Source: Bubalus kerabau (Eukaryota > Chordata > Mammalia > Artiodactyla > Bovidae). Taken from it: DNA of 64,000 nucleotides. The position numbers were made by a program, and so were the translations under genes. The stretch spans positions 51,857,001-51,921,000 of the forward strand of contig NC_073630.1 in assembly GCF_029407905.1 (NCBI RefSeq). The letters run 5' to 3'. This document shows, piece by piece, positions 23,517-35,463 of the stretch (positions are counted from its first letter, which is position 1; the number at the start of each line of letters is the position of its first letter). The notes beneath the pieces are model-generated. The model had not been told where the DNA came from. It saw only the letters and a list, made by a program, of their open reading frames with translations, and did not search any database.

Positions 23517-23814
23517 TTGTTCATAATGTCTCTTATAATCCTTTGTATTTCTGCATTGTCTGTTGTAACCTCTCCTTTTTAATTTCTAATTTTTTTGGTT
23601 TGATTCTTCTTTTTATTTTTGATGAATCTGGCTAAAGGCTTGTCACTTTTATCTTCTCAAAGAACCAGCTTTTAGTTTTATTAATCTTTACTATTGTTTC
23701 TTTTATTTCTTTTTCATTTATTTCTTCTCAGATCTTTGTGATTTCTTTCCTTCTACTAATTTTGCAGGGTTTTGTTGTTGTTGTTCATTTTCCAGTTGTT
23801 TTAGGTGTAAAGTT

Positions 23815-24030
23815 GAAAGTTTTGAAAGTTTAGTCACTCAGTCATGTCTAACTCTTTGCAACCCCATGGACTGTAGACTACCAGGCTTCTCCATCCATGG
23901 GATTTTCCAGGCAAAAGCACTAGAGCGGGTTGCCATTTCCTTCTCCAGAGGATCTTCCCAACCAAGGGATCAAACCTGGGTCTCCCACATTGTAGGCAGA
24001 TGCTTTACCATCTGAGCCACCAAGGAAGTC
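23815..24030 (-). mobile_element. Bov-tA SINE in L1 ORF2, antisense
   Basis: Antisense full unit: tttagtcactcagtcatgtc to tctgagccaccaaggaagtc. A perfect 13-base TSD, taggtgtaaagtt, lies at 23802-23814 and 24031-24043. The L1 sequence is continuous across it, so the SINE is younger than the L1. Confidence 0.95.
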
Positions 24031-24193
24031 TAGGTGTAAAGTTAAGTTGTCTATTTGATGTTTTTCTTGTTTCTTGAGGTATAATTTTATTGCTATAATC
24101 TGCCTTCTTAAAACTGCTTTTGTTGCTTCCCATAGGTTTTGAGTTGTCATGTTTTCATTGTCATTTTTTTCCTAAATTTTTTTAAATTTCCCT

Positions 24194-24544
24194 TTATATT
24201 TCTTTAGTAAGCTGCTGGTTACTTAGAAACATATTATTTAATTTCCATGTGTTTGTGTTTCTTACAGGTTTTTTTTTTCTTTTGTAATTGATATCTAGTC
24301 TCATAGCGTTGTGGTTGGAGAAGATGCCTGATACAATTTCAATTTTCTTAAATTTACTGATATTTGATTTGTGACCCAAAATGTAGTCTATCCTGGGGAA
24401 TGTTCCATGTGTACTTGAAAAGAAGGTGTATTCTTCTGCATTCGGTTGGAATGTCCTAAAGGTATCAACGGGATCCATCTCATCTGATGTATCACTTAAG
24501 ACTTGTGTTTCCTTATTGATTTCATGTTTTAATGATCTGTTCAT
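24194..24544 (-). pseudogene. L1 ORF2 endonuclease C-terminal fragment
   Basis: A 116-codon reverse frame covers the end of the APE-type endonuclease. RIDYILGH is at residues 51-58, and the last catalytic triplet reads SNH (76-78) where active L1 endonucleases carry SDH. A long linker with 'NTWKLNN' follows. The upstream catalytic residues are not in this frame. The loss at SNH, with the frame breaks, marks a dead copy. The endonuclease normally nicks the target DNA strand. Confidence 0.8.
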
Positions 24545-25342
24545 TGATGTGAGTGGGGTGTTAAAGTCTACTATTAATGTGTTACTGTCAATTTCCCCTT
24601 TATGTCTGTTAGTGTTTGTCTTATGTATTGAGGTGCTCCTCTGTTGGGTGCATAGATATTTACAATTGTATGTCTTCCTTTTGGATTGATCCCTTGAACA
24701 TTATGTCGTGTCCTTCTTTATCTCTTGTCGTCATCTTTAAGGTCTATTTTGTCTGATATGAGGATTGCTACTCCAGCTTTCTTTTGCTTCCCATTTGCAT
24801 GGAATATATTTTTCCATCCTTTTGTTTTCAGTCTATATGTCTTCAGGTCCACTGTGGGTTTACTGTAGACAGCATATATATGGGTCTTGTTTTGTATCCA
24901 TTAAGCCAGTCTGTGTCTTTTGCTGGAGCATTTAATCCATTTACATTTACAGTAGTTATTGATACATATGTTCCTATTGCCGTTTTCTTAATTGCTTAGG
25001 GTTAATTTTCTAGAACTTTTTTCTTCTTTTTCTTCTCTTGTATTCCTTGACTCTATAATTCCCTTTAACATTTGTTGTAAAGCTGGTTTGGTGGTACTGG
25101 AGTCTCTTAACTTTTGCTTGTCTGAAAAGCTTTTTGTTTCTCCATCAATTTTGAATGATATCCTTGCTGGGTACAGTAATCTTGGTTGTAGATTTTTCCC
25201 TTTCAGTACTTTAAATATATCCTGCCATTCCCTTCTAGCCTGCCAAGTTTCTGCTGAAAGATCAACTGTTTAATGTATGGGGTTTCCATTTTATGTTACT
25301 TGCTGCTTTTCCCTTGCTGCTTTGAATATTCTTTCTTTGTGT

Positions 25343-25923
25343 TTAGTCTTTGTTAGTTTGATTAGCAAGTGTCTTGGTGTGTTTCTCCTTGGGTTTATCC
25401 TGTATGGAACTCTTTGCCTCTTGGACTTGATTGACTATTTCATTTTTCATGTTGGGGAAATTTTCAACTATAATCTCTTCAAAAATTTTCTCATACCCTT
25501 TCTTTTTCTCTTCTTCTTCTGGGACCTCTATAATTTGAATATTGGTGTGTTTGATATTGTCCCAGAGGTCTCTGAGACTATTCTCAGTTATTTTCATTCT
25601 TTTACTTTATTCTGCTCTTCAGAAATTATTTCCACCATTTTCTCTTCCTGCTCAGTGATTCATTCTTCTGCTTCATATATTCTGCTATTGATTCTTTCTA
25701 GAGTATTTTAAGTTTCAGTAATTGTGTTATTTGTCTCTGTATGTTTATTATTTAATCCTTCTAGGTCTTTGTTAATTGATTCTTGAATTTTCTCCATTTT
25801 ATTTTTAAGGTTTTTGATCATCCTTATTATCATTATTCTAAATTCTTTTTCATGTAGCTTGCCTATTTCCTCTTCTTTTTTTGGGTGGTGGGGGGCTTCT
25901 GTGTTTCTAGTTTCTTCCTTCAT
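25343..25923 (-). pseudogene. L1 ORF1 fragments
   Basis: Two reverse-strand frames belong to ORF1. 25708-25923 (71 codons) is a charged, Lys/Glu-rich coiled-coil part (KNLKNKMEKIQESINKDLEG). 25343-25597 (84 codons) contains the start of the RNA-recognition domain (LRDLWDNIKHTNIQIIEVPE). They are separated by about 110 bases holding stops. ORF1 protein trimerises through the coiled coil and coats L1 RNA. Here the coiled coil is short and the C-terminal domain is interrupted. Confidence 0.75.
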
Positions 25924-27215
25924 TTGTGTAGTATTTCTCTGCCTTTCATTATTATTATTTTTTTAACTTACTGTATTTGAGGTCTCCTTTTCCCAGGCGT
26001 CAAGGTTGAATTCTTTCTTCCTTTTGGTTTCTGCCCTCCTATGTTTGCTCCTGTGGTTTGTGTAAATTTCGTATAGGGTGAGATTTGTGCTGAGTTTTTT
26101 GTTTATTTGTTTATCCTCTGATGGGAAAGGCTAATGGTAATCCTGTCTGTTTATGATTGGGTTTGTATTTTTGTTTTGTTCCTTGTTTAGATGAGGTGTC
26201 CTTCACAGGGTGCTACTGGTGGTTGGGTGATACTGGGTCTTGTATGCAAGTGGTTTCTTTTGTGTGAGTTCTCATTATTTGATAATCCCTAGGGTTAGTT
26301 CTCTGGTAGTCTGGGGTCTTGGAGTCAGTGATCCCACTCCAAAGGCTCAGGGCTTGATCTCTGGTCAGGAAAGAATAGGGCACAAGTGATTTGTTATGGC
26401 ATTGAGATTAAAACAAATTTCCAAAAGTAAAGAACAAAAGATGAATCCCAGACAAATGACAGTTACAAAATCAGGCAAATAATAGAATATACACTTATAC
26501 GTATACACCTATAAGCAAAGTCAAAACAGTCCAACAAAAATAAAGTACAGTCGATTGACCTGGTGAGCAAAGGAAATCAAAAATTATATTTACAAGTTAA
26601 GAACAAAACTATCTAAAACACAAACTGGAAAACAAACTAAAGAAAGGTGCCAAGTGGGGAATAAACCAATGGAAACAAAACTAACAAATCTGTTGAGGGG
26701 AAAGAAAAGAAAGAATATATATGCAAAGTTAAATAGAGTTAGATGAAGAAGAATTATATATACAAAAGATTAATTGCAAGGAAAAAAGAACAGTATTAAA
26801 GGCAAACAAAGGAATAAATGTAGAAAATATAATAGGTTTAAAAAATTAAAAATATAAAAACTTGAAAAGAAAAAAAAAAAGCAAGGAAGAAAGAAAAAAA
26901 TTAAGAAAAAAAGGAAAACTTCACAGAAAGCAAAAGCCCAATGTAGATACACAGGTTTATAACAACAATAAAAAGTGTGACTGAATATACACATACACAG
27001 ATACATCCATAAACAAAGTCAAAGCAGTCCAACAAAAATAAAGTACAATAGATTGACCCAGTGAACAAAGGAAACCAAAAATTATATCTACCAATTAATA
27101 ACAAAACTAACTAAAGCATAAACTGTAAAACAAAACTAAAGCAAGGTGCCAATTGGAGAAAAAAGCAATGAAAATAAAATTAACATATGTTGAGAGGAAA
27201 GAAAGAAAGAATAAA

Positions 27216-27431
27216 GTGAACTGAAGTTAAGTCGCTCAGTAGTGTCCGACTCTTTGCGACCCCATGGACTATAGCCTATCAGGCTCCTCCATCCATGGGA
27301 TTTTCCAGGCAAGAGTGCTGGAGTGGATTGCCATTTCCTTCTCCAGGGGATCTTCCCTACCCAGGAATTGAACCCGGGTCCCCCACATTGCAGGCAGATG
27401 CTTTACCATCTGAGCCACCAGGGAAGCCCTT
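27216..27431 (-). mobile_element. Bov-tA SINE, antisense
   Basis: A low-divergence antisense unit: tcgctcagtagtgtccgactc to ctgagccaccagggaagccct. An 11-base TSD, gaaagaataaa, lies at 27205-27215 and 27432-27442. It lies in the second copy of the L1 tandem duplication. Confidence 0.95.
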
Positions 27432-27469
27432 GAAAGAATAAATATGCAAAATTAAATAGAGGTATTTGA

Positions 27470-27966
27470 AGAAGCACAAGCTGGAATCAAGATTGCAGGG
27501 TTCGTCTAGTCAAGGCTATGATTTTTCCTGTGCTCATGTATGGATGTGAGAGTTGGACTTTGAAGAAGGCTGAGCACCAAAGAATTGATGCTTTTGAACT
27601 GTAGTGTTAGAGGAGACTCTTGAGAGTCCCTTGGACTGCAAGGAGATCCAACCAGTCCATTCTGAAGGAGATCAGCCCTGGGATTTCTTTGGAAGGAATG
27701 ATGCTAAAGCTGAAACTCCAGGACTTTGGCCACCTCATGCAAAGAGTTGACTCATTGGAAAAGACCCTGATGCTGGGAGGGATTGGGGGCAGGAGGCGAA
27801 GGGGATGACAGAGGATGAGATGGCTGGATGCCATCACTGACTCGATAGACTTGAGTCTGAGTGAACTCCAGGAGTTGGGAGTTGGTGATGAACAGGGAGG
27901 CCTGGCATGCTGCAATTCATGGGGTCGCAAAGAGTCGGACATGATTGAGCAACTGAACTGGACTGA
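27470..27966 (+). mobile_element. BovB LINE with internal deletion, sense
   Basis: A short 5' piece (gaagcacaagctggaatcaagattgc) jumps at about 27500 to 'ttcgtctagtcaaggctatg', omitting about 340 bases that include the YADD region. It then runs to the 3' end (gagcaactgaactggactgaaa). The junction shows only a few bases of microhomology and no splice-site signature. The flanks are L1 sequence. TSD boundaries are unclear. Confidence 0.88.
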
Positions 27967-28199
27967 AAGAAGATTTATATACATTAAAGATTAACTTCAA
28001 GGGGAAAAGAACAGTAGGAAAAGCAATCAAAAGAATAAATGTAAAAAAATAATAACAGGTTTAAAAATTAAAATTAAAAAAAAAAGAGAGAGAGAAAAAG
28101 GAAAACTCCACAGAACTGCAAAAGTCCAATGTAGAGGCAGAGGTTTATAACAATAAATAATGTGACTGAGGAAACAAAAAGCTCAAAAATTTAATTAGA

Positions 28200-30032
28200 T
28201 TTCATAGTACCAATAAAATAGACAACCAAAAGGTGGGGGGGTGGATCCAAAAGAATCTACAGAACCAGTCAAAACATAAGAATTATAAATGTTTTGAATC
28301 ACTGCTGTCACAGTCTTTTCCCTCACTGGGAGTCACAGTCCACCTCACCTCCCTAGGATGCCCTCCAACATTGTACTGATCTCTGGACCTGCTGTGGGGG
28401 CAGCTCAGATTCTAATCTGGTCCTATTCCTGTGTGTTCTTGCTTCCAATGTCCACAGCTATGTGAACTAGTGCGTTTTCTTTTGTGGGAGCTCTCAGTGT
28501 CCTTTTACATATTCTATAGACACAGAGTCTGCCTAGTTGAGCATGTGGATTTAATCTGTAGCTTGTACAGCTGGTGGGAAAGTTTTGGGTCTTCTTCCTT
28601 AGCCTCAGTGCCCCTAGGTTTCTATTGTGGTTTTAGTTCCACTTCTGTATTTGGGTGGTCCACTGGGGTTTACTCCTGAGACTGCCCTGGAGGACTTGGG
28701 TTTGTCCCTGTGAGGAACAGGTGTGGAGATGGTGCAGCTGCTTTGGTTGTATGGGGTCTGGCAGCAGCAGGTTCTCAGGGGACTTAGCAGCTAGGGCAGC
28801 AGGAAATATAGTACTCTAGAAGGGTATGGAAACCAGTATTGGCCAGTACGCTCCAGTATTCTTGCCTGGAGAACTCCCCTGACAGAAAAGTCTGGCAGGC
28901 CACAGTCTACAGGGTCTCAAAGAGTTGGATACCACCAAAGCAACCCTGTGTGCACAGGTGCAAGACTTTTTTTGCCTGTGGTGGCTCTGCTCCAGTAAGA
29001 GTTGAGCGTGAAGGTGGTGCATCTGCTTGGCTTGTGGGGACCCTGGAGGCACCAAGTGTGCAGGGACATGGATAGCCTCTGCCTCAGGAGTTAACATCCT
29101 ATCAGAGTCTTTTTTTTTTTTCCCCCAGCTTCTTGTAGCTGGTGATCAGAAGGCCTCTTTGGCCACTCTTTCTCTGTAGTTCTGCCTGTTTAGGCACTTA
29201 GAGGGCTCCCTTGCTGGAGTCCTTCTCTGTTCTGCACATCAGGGACAGAGAGGGCCCCCCTCCCCACTCTGGGGTCCTATTCTGTAGATCTGTGCATCAG
29301 GCACTTAAAGGGGCACCCTCGGTGGGGTCCTACTCTGTAGCTCAGTGTGTCAGACATTTGATGGGCCAGCCTCTCTAGTGTTCAGCTGCTGATGCTGGCG
29401 TGTGGGGAGAGAGAGGTTAAGGTAATGACTCCACCCCCTTTGTGTGACTCAGCAGTATTGCCTTGTTTCCATGGCTGCCTGGCCTTCCTCCACAGGCATT
29501 TCCCACCAGGATCTCCTCTCTCACATCCCCTTCATCTGTCTCTCCACGGTCAACAGCAGCCCTCACCCTGGCCCTGGGATAGCTCCACAATCCCTAAACT
29601 CCAGCTACCAGCCACTGCGCTTTCCAGGAGACCTGTATCCTTGTCTGAGGTATGTTTGGCTGTGGCAAGGACTGTCTGATTCTCATTCCATTTAGGCTGC
29701 CACGGATCAGCTGTTTCACTCTCAGTCTTAAATGTTTCTTCTCTGACTCAGACAATTGCCCTGATGTGGGGATCGGACCCCTGCATCAGTTCCTCCACCC
29801 ACCAAGGGCAGGCCCAGTCCTACTAACACTCTTGTTTTTTCCCCCTTATTTCCTTAGTCCTACCAAGTTTCGTGTGATTCTATATAATTCTTTTCCTCTG
29901 GTCAGGTACTCCTGTCCACTTTCAGCGGGTGTTCTGCATGGACTTCTGTGTCCAAATGCTTATTCCTGATGTATCCGTGGAGAAAGACATACTCCACATT
30001 CACCTACTCCTCTGCCATACTGTTCTTCTGCT
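28200..30032 (-). promoter_or_regulatory. L1 5' UTR (internal promoter region)
   Basis: This GC-richer stretch between the tandem duplication and the 5' terminus of the antisense L1 is non-coding. In this family the 5' UTR carries the internal RNA polymerase II promoter that starts transcription at the element's first bases. The terminus is the AGAAGAACAGTATGGCAGAG-like block near 30015-30032 (reverse strand). Promoter activity is inferred from position; no individual factor site is claimed. Confidence 0.45.
28846..28947 (+). mobile_element. Bov-A-like fragment in the L1 5' UTR
   Basis: Sense words gctccagtattcttgcctgg, aagtctggcaggccacagtc and gggtctcaaagagttggata match the Bov-A body over about 100 bases with no tRNA block. 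It may be a truncated SINE or sequence captured by the L1 5' UTR. Confidence 0.7.
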
Positions 30033-30780
30033 GGAATTTTTAATGTTGATAACTTGTATCTAGTTTTTTGTGTTTTTCCCCCCTTCGTCTATTCTCTTTA
30101 TCTTAGGTTTATAGAGGTTTGACTATGATATACCTATGTGTGATTTTTATATTTACCTTCTTTTGGAGTTACTGGGCTTCTTGGATCTGTGATTTCTCAT
30201 TTTTCACCAAATTTAGGAAACTGGAAAGCTAATATTTCTTAAGTTATTTCCTTATTTCTTTACTTTGAAGGATCTAATTGCATGTATCCCTTCTGTAAAT
30301 GAATTTTTGTTTTTTTCTTTTCCCAACTCTTTTTTCATTGACTCAGTTTGAATGATTTCTATTAATCTGAATTTCAAATTTGCTGATCATTCTGCTTTTG
30401 AATTCATCCTATAACATTTTCATATCAGATATTCTATATTTGCTTTTTTAAAGAATTAGAGTTTTTGTTTATAGTCCATATATATTTTTGAGATTCTCAA
30501 TTATATTTATTTTCTTTCAAATTCTTGATCATACTTTCTGTTTTAAAATCCTTATCTGCAAATTGAAACATCAGTTTCATTGTGGTGTCTATTTCTATTA
30601 GCTCTTTTATTCATTTGGTAGAAAAATACATATTTCTGTTTCCTTTGGCTATGGAATAAATTTTTCTTTTTTCATGTCCAGTAATAAAGATTGTTTGCTA
30701 TATTGTAAAATGTCTGGATTATATTTCTTCTTTTAAAGTATTTTGTTTTTTTTCTGACAGATAGCCAAATGAAAAATTGA
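30033..30780 (-). mobile_element. Ancient L1 5'/ORF1-region fragment, antisense
   Basis: The words 'ttactgggcttcttggatctgtg', 'tttttcaccaaatttaggaaactgg' and 'ttctgttttaaaatccttatctgc' are in the order of the antisense ORF1 region of old mammalian L1. It adjoins the 5' terminus of the younger antisense L1, which may have inserted into or next to it. Confidence 0.55.
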
Positions 30781-31699
30781 TCATGAACCTTTATTTTAGG
30801 CTTTGTTTGAGTGGTTATGTTTCACTACTTTGCTTTGTTCTACTCTGTGATCCTACTTTGAAAGCATGATTTTTCTGGACTGTAAACAGTACTCCTGGGG
30901 TACTTAGCGAGTCTCCACTCTAGCTGGAACATACTGTAAAGCTCTCAGCACTGGGGAACCTCTCATATCTTCATTCAGTTATTAGTCCCCAGCAGCTGTT
31001 CTCTGACACATCTTAAAATCTCACCGTAAGCCTTTATAGCCTTGCTTTCAGCCAAGGGACAGAGAGAATAGCATGCTCACATAAGAGTTTTTCTCTATAC
31101 AGCTCTCCTTCCTCCTGTTTCACAGCTCAGAAGCTCTGACTCTTATTTCTGCCTGCTTCCTTCATTGAGACTGCAGCTTTTGACTTGGGTTCCTCCTCTT
31201 TGTGCTGTAGACCCCCCACCCCCCAAAAAAAAACCTCCTAGGTAGGAAGTCAGAGTGAATGTAGGGTTCACTTGTCAGAGTTTTTCTCTTTTAGGCTTAC
31301 CCTCTGTTGTCCATTCTTGAAAACAATTGCCTCATATAGTTTGTCTCTTTTTATACTTGTTTGCAAAGGGTACAGTAGTCTGATATAGTAACTGTGTCAT
31401 GGCTAGAAGTAAAAATTCCAAATATATTTTATTTTCACCTAGATAAAGAAAATGAGGCATAGGATTTACCATATTTATCTCAAAGCAGTACTTTTGAGGA
31501 AAATGCATTCTCTTTGTCTCAATCTAAAGAGGAATTTAGATTGATTTAAAATGAATTTGTTAGAATCTGGTCTAGACTATTACCAGGGAGACAACAATAT
31601 TTAAATATTTACCTTGGATTTACAAGCTGACAAAACACCCTCATAATCATTATCAGATGAATATTCATATTATATATTCAATATTTTTACATATAATAC
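30781..31699. other. Single-copy DNA, no gene seen
   Basis: A cytosine run and A run at 31209-31231 (accccccaccccccaaaaaaaa type) are the only simple-sequence features. No exon is supported. Confidence 0.45.
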
Positions 31700-31885
31700 A
31701 TTTTTAATCACTCATCTTTGAACACTATGGCAGCCTTGTGGGATGACAATATTTCATATAGCGAGACTTCAACAAAGAAAGATTAAGTAATTTGCTCAAA
31801 GTGACACATAGAATTTGCACTGGAGCCAGAAACCCACCATGAAAAGCCCAAGGCCATACTTTTTAACTAGTGTGTTTTATCACAA
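31700..31885 (+). mobile_element. MIR SINE, sense
   Basis: The MIR order is recognisable: ctatggcagccttgtgggatgac, then aagaaagattaagtaatttgctcaaagtgacacatagaatttgc, then ggagccagaaaccca. An ancient tRNA-derived SINE. Confidence 0.65.
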
Positions 31886-32124
31886 CAAAAGATGAGCCTT
31901 TTCCCTTGTGATCTCCAAAAACATGGTTTTCTTCACTTCCTTCTATATCACCCATTCCACTCCACTGCCCCCATAAAACAAGACGAGTCTGAAGAGTGTA
32001 GAAAGGTGAAAAACACAATCAGAGTTAGAATTAAAGTAGGTACAATGGAAATTTCTAGGAAATATCATACTATCAGAATTATTAATTTAAGATATATCTG
32101 TACTTCCACTTCAAGTTTCACATT
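31886..32124. other. Single-copy DNA, no gene seen
   Basis: The open frame across 31892-32215 runs into the L2 relic and has no independent support. Confidence 0.4.
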
Positions 32125-32340
32125 AAGAAGGTATTATTTATATTTCAAGACTCAGTATAGATGTCATTTCTTCTATGAAAACTTTACTAAATACTCACTT
32201 TTATCTCCCCTCTGAATTGGATGTGGTGCCCCCTTTCTGAATGTTGGAATATTTACTAGAGTACTCATGACAGGATAATTGATTTTTCCTTTACTTATCT
32301 ACTTATGGACTCAGGTTCCAAAAACTTGAATCTTAAGAGC
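32125..32340 (+). mobile_element. L2 LINE 3' fragment, sense
   Basis: The order tatttcaagactcagtatagatgtcatttcttc, gaaaactttactaaatactc, gatgtggtgcccccttt, tttactagagtactcatgacagg is that of the conserved L2 3' region. Confidence 0.6.
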
Positions 32341-32808
32341 TTGGGCTTATATTATTCACGGCTTTATCACAAGAATAGGAGCATTGTCCTTAAAACACAA
32401 AGGGTGTTCAAATTTCAAAATTATACACACACGCAAACACATCTTGTACAATCAAGAAGGTTGAAAAACAGTTATGCATGATAAAGACAAGATCTGCTTT
32501 CTAAAACAAGATGATTCCCACCTTCACCATCATGCTGATAATGAAGCCCAGCTTGATTATGCTATGATTATTTTTAGCCTTTCTTCAGAATTCATTAGTG
32601 CTTGTACAGTGGAAGATAGGCTCATATATCCCTATCTATGAAATAGTCATAGAAAAACCAGCTTCTTCATGTTAACTGTAGCTATGAAGTACTACTATTT
32701 ACCAGGCATATAATCTAATAAAATTTTCATATGGCCATTTATTATATCAATGAATTGTTTTAAGAAATATATGACAGTTGCAATATTTGACAGACATGCA
32801 AGTGTTAA
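32341..32808. other. Single-copy DNA, no gene seen
   Basis: No repeat is recognised except a short CA-rich patch near 32426-32440. Confidence 0.4.
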
Positions 32809-33132
32809 ATGTGTGTGCTTAGTCTCTCAGTCATATCCGACTCTTTGCGACTCCATGGACTGTAGTCTGCCAGGCTCCTCAGTCCATGGTGATTCTCCAG
32901 GCAAGAATAATACAGTGGGTTGCCATGCCTTCCTCCAGGGATCTTCCGAACTCAGGGATGGAACCCAGGTCTCCTGCATTGCAGGTGGATATTTTACTGT
33001 CTGAGCCACTAGGGAAGACAGAGAATACTGGAATGGTTAACCTATCCCTTCTCCTGGGAAACTTCCTGACCCAGGAATTGAACCAGGGCCTCCTGCATTG
33101 CAGGCAGATTCTTTACCAGCTGAGCTACCAGG
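32809..33132 (-). mobile_element. Bov-tA dimeric SINE, antisense
   Basis: Two antisense tRNA blocks are present: gcaggtggatattttactgtctgagccac at about 32980-33010 and gcaggcagattctttaccagctgagctacc at about 33100-33130. The Bov-A body precedes them (tcatatccgactctttgcgac). Confidence 0.9.
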
Positions 33133-35463
33133 ATTAACAGAATAAATTTTTTAATGGAGGGCCCTTCATTAGCAAGAAAATACTTCCTTTTTCATACAGA
33201 TAGATGTACAATCAAGGTGTTAAAACAAGTCACTAAAATTGTTTTAAAGGGTAACATAACCTTTGTCACACATTTAGCAAAATATTAATGGTTTCAGGAA
33301 AATAATACTATAGAAACACCTAATTAGCTAAAAATAACATTCCCTACCCCCCATTCTATCTCTTCCTTCTCTACTAGTGGGTCTCACTTAGTAAACTGTT
33401 TAGGTTGCCTCAGGATATAAAAACTGTCAAGAACATTATTGAGACATGGCTAAAGTTGGTAGAATCTTCTCTGTCAGAATAGATGACAACTAATTATAGT
33501 CTAGAAACTGGAAACCCTTGGGGAAGAAGTGAAGTCTGAGTCGCCCAGATAAGATTGTTTGAGGCTATTTTTGATGGTGATAGTATTTATGAGCTGTATT
33601 AATAATAGATGAACTAATGTTGTAGCACTAAAATATGAAAGCATTCTTATTTGACCACCAGGAAGTTGCTTGCTTGGCAACAATAATAAAAATAAAATAA
33701 GCATTAAATAATAAATAACCTCTTTAAAGGAAAGATTTCATGGTGTTCTTTAATATTCATTAAGTTGTTAACAAGGGTGTTTAAAGCTTTACAGTGTGTC
33801 ATTCTGAGAGAGATGAGGGAATATGTTTTCCTTAATTTAAAAGAAGCTTTGGGATTTCTTTCTGTAATGATTGTGCTTTCTTGGTTCTGACATTGTTTTC
33901 TGTATATTCTGTTATTAAACAATGAATATTATCTACAATAAAATACCACTACTAGCTTGCTTTTTTCTGTGAGCTAAGATTTAATAAATAGTCACCCTTG
34001 AGATTTTATTCTTTTTCTTGACAAAGGAGGAAAAAAGGGCTTCTTGGTTTCTCTTTTGAAGCTTCATAAAGAGCTTTCTTCTGAGTCAGTCTGCAGACTT
34101 AGGGAGTGCACTAGAGAAGCAGAGCTGGTGTGCTTTGACTCAATGTACAAGGTAATTTTCTACTCCGAAGCCTCCATCAGACTTTGGTGCCACAATGACT
34201 GATATTTTCCTGGGTGTATTAGAGCATTGGTATTAAGCAATGTCCCTTTACTTCAGGCTTTAGTTGCAAATATGTGTCTCCATGAAGGAGAAGACTAACA
34301 ATGCAGCCAGTTCCCTGTGAATGAATTCATTAGATTCTATGTCACTCCATCTTAAAGCATGTGTGTAACTAATGGTTGAAAAGGTACTGGTGGAAAAGGA
34401 AAAAACAGAATAAAACCAAAAGGAGATATCACAGTAAAACAAAATAAATAATAAAACAAAAAAGATACAAATAACTATCTTCTTATTTTATGGACTAATT
34501 AACCTTACATGTATAATTCTAACAATGTTGACTGCCAAGATAGGAAGAAAAACTAGAGAAAATAGGATAATCCCTTTATTTATTATGTCATTATTAGACC
34601 ATGGTTTCTGTTGTTATAATTGAGTAGTAGGGGCACACAGAATTGAAGGACTGCATTGGAAACTCAGTAAACTATCAGAGAAAATATATTTAGCATAGGA
34701 ATGGTTTAGAACTTTAGGGTTTCATACAGATTCTTAAACACATATAAAAGTTGTCTCTTTTTTTCAGGTAATTTGAGAACTTTTGAAATAATATGCTCAA
34801 ATACTAAAAAATAAAAAATAAATACTACAATGAAAGTAATAGGAAAGTGTCAAAATTCTAGGATGACAGTAAAGAGAACAGATAAGAGAAAGAGTCAGAA
34901 AACGTAACTCTGAGTTTCTTCAAAAACTAACAAAGAAGTGCAGAAGAAGACAGCATAGTTATTCAGGAGGGAGACACTTTCTCATAACTCCAGGCTCTGG
35001 GCTAATTCACTTAAGTGCATAATTATTTCAAAGATGTTGAACTCTATTGAATGCTCTTCTTGAGAGCGGCTGTACAGAAAAATTGGAGAAATTCTCTGTA
35101 AGTTCGTGGGTAAATTATTTTATGAAGCCCTAAAGCACAATTTCAACAGTCATACCAAATAAGTAGGTTCATAGATATCAGAATAATGGTGTCCATTTTC
35201 AGAGAACTTGGACAATGTACCTTCATAAAAGGAGAAATCCTGGAGACTCTAAAAAGAGATTTCAGGTCCTAGCACTAGACAGGTGCCTGAGATATAATTG
35301 TAAATGAGAGAAAAAAGCTGGTTTTATTAAGCGTTCACATTTGTACTGCTTACTATGTACAAGAAAGTCTTTAGCAAATTTAGCAAATAAAGTACAAGAC
35401 ATTCAGGTAAATGTGGTGTTTCAGGTAAACAATGAGCCATCTATTTTTAAAATTTAAATATGT
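33133..35463. other. 2.3 kb single-copy DNA, no gene seen
   Basis: This is the longest repeat-poor stretch in the left half. Reverse frames at 33501-33704, 33704-33922 and 34260-34442 are short and lack domains. I see nothing that I can annotate. Confidence 0.5.

Larger units (their letters stand above)
26480..28165. repeat. ~500-bp tandem duplication in L1, second copy interrupted
   Basis: The segment from about 26480-26513 to 27012 repeats from about 27012 to 28165. Word pairs recur at a spacing near 499 bases before the insertions: caaagtcaaaacagtccaac (26518) with caaagtcaaagcagtccaac (27016), and aataaagtacagtcgattgacc with aataaagtacaatagattgacc. Copy 2 is split by a SINE (27216-27431) and a BovB (27470-27966) and then continues with 'taaatgtaaaaaaataataacagg', which matches 'taaatgtagaaaatataatagg' in copy 1. 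Confidence 0.8.
21646..30032 (-). mobile_element. Long L1 with 5' UTR, missing its 3' end, antisense
   Basis: Reading right to left, the order is: 5' terminus at about 30032 (ggcagaggagtaggtgaatg on the reverse strand), GC-rich 5' UTR (about 28200-30032), a region with a ~500-bp tandem duplication (26480-28165), ORF1 (about 25340-25930), and ORF2 endonuclease, RT and part of the post-RT region down to about 21650. The last ~1 kb of ORF2, the 3' UTR and poly(A) are absent. It carries SINEs at 23815-24030 and 27216-27431, a BovB at 27470-27966, and an AT-rich hairpin expansion at 22500-22695. Both ORFs are broken by frameshifts and stops. Confidence 0.85.

Noticed and set aside
28431..29969. 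Forward open frames in a GC-richer block suggesting an exon
   Set aside because: The block is the 5' UTR of the antisense L1, continuous with its ORF1 and ending at the L1 5' terminus.
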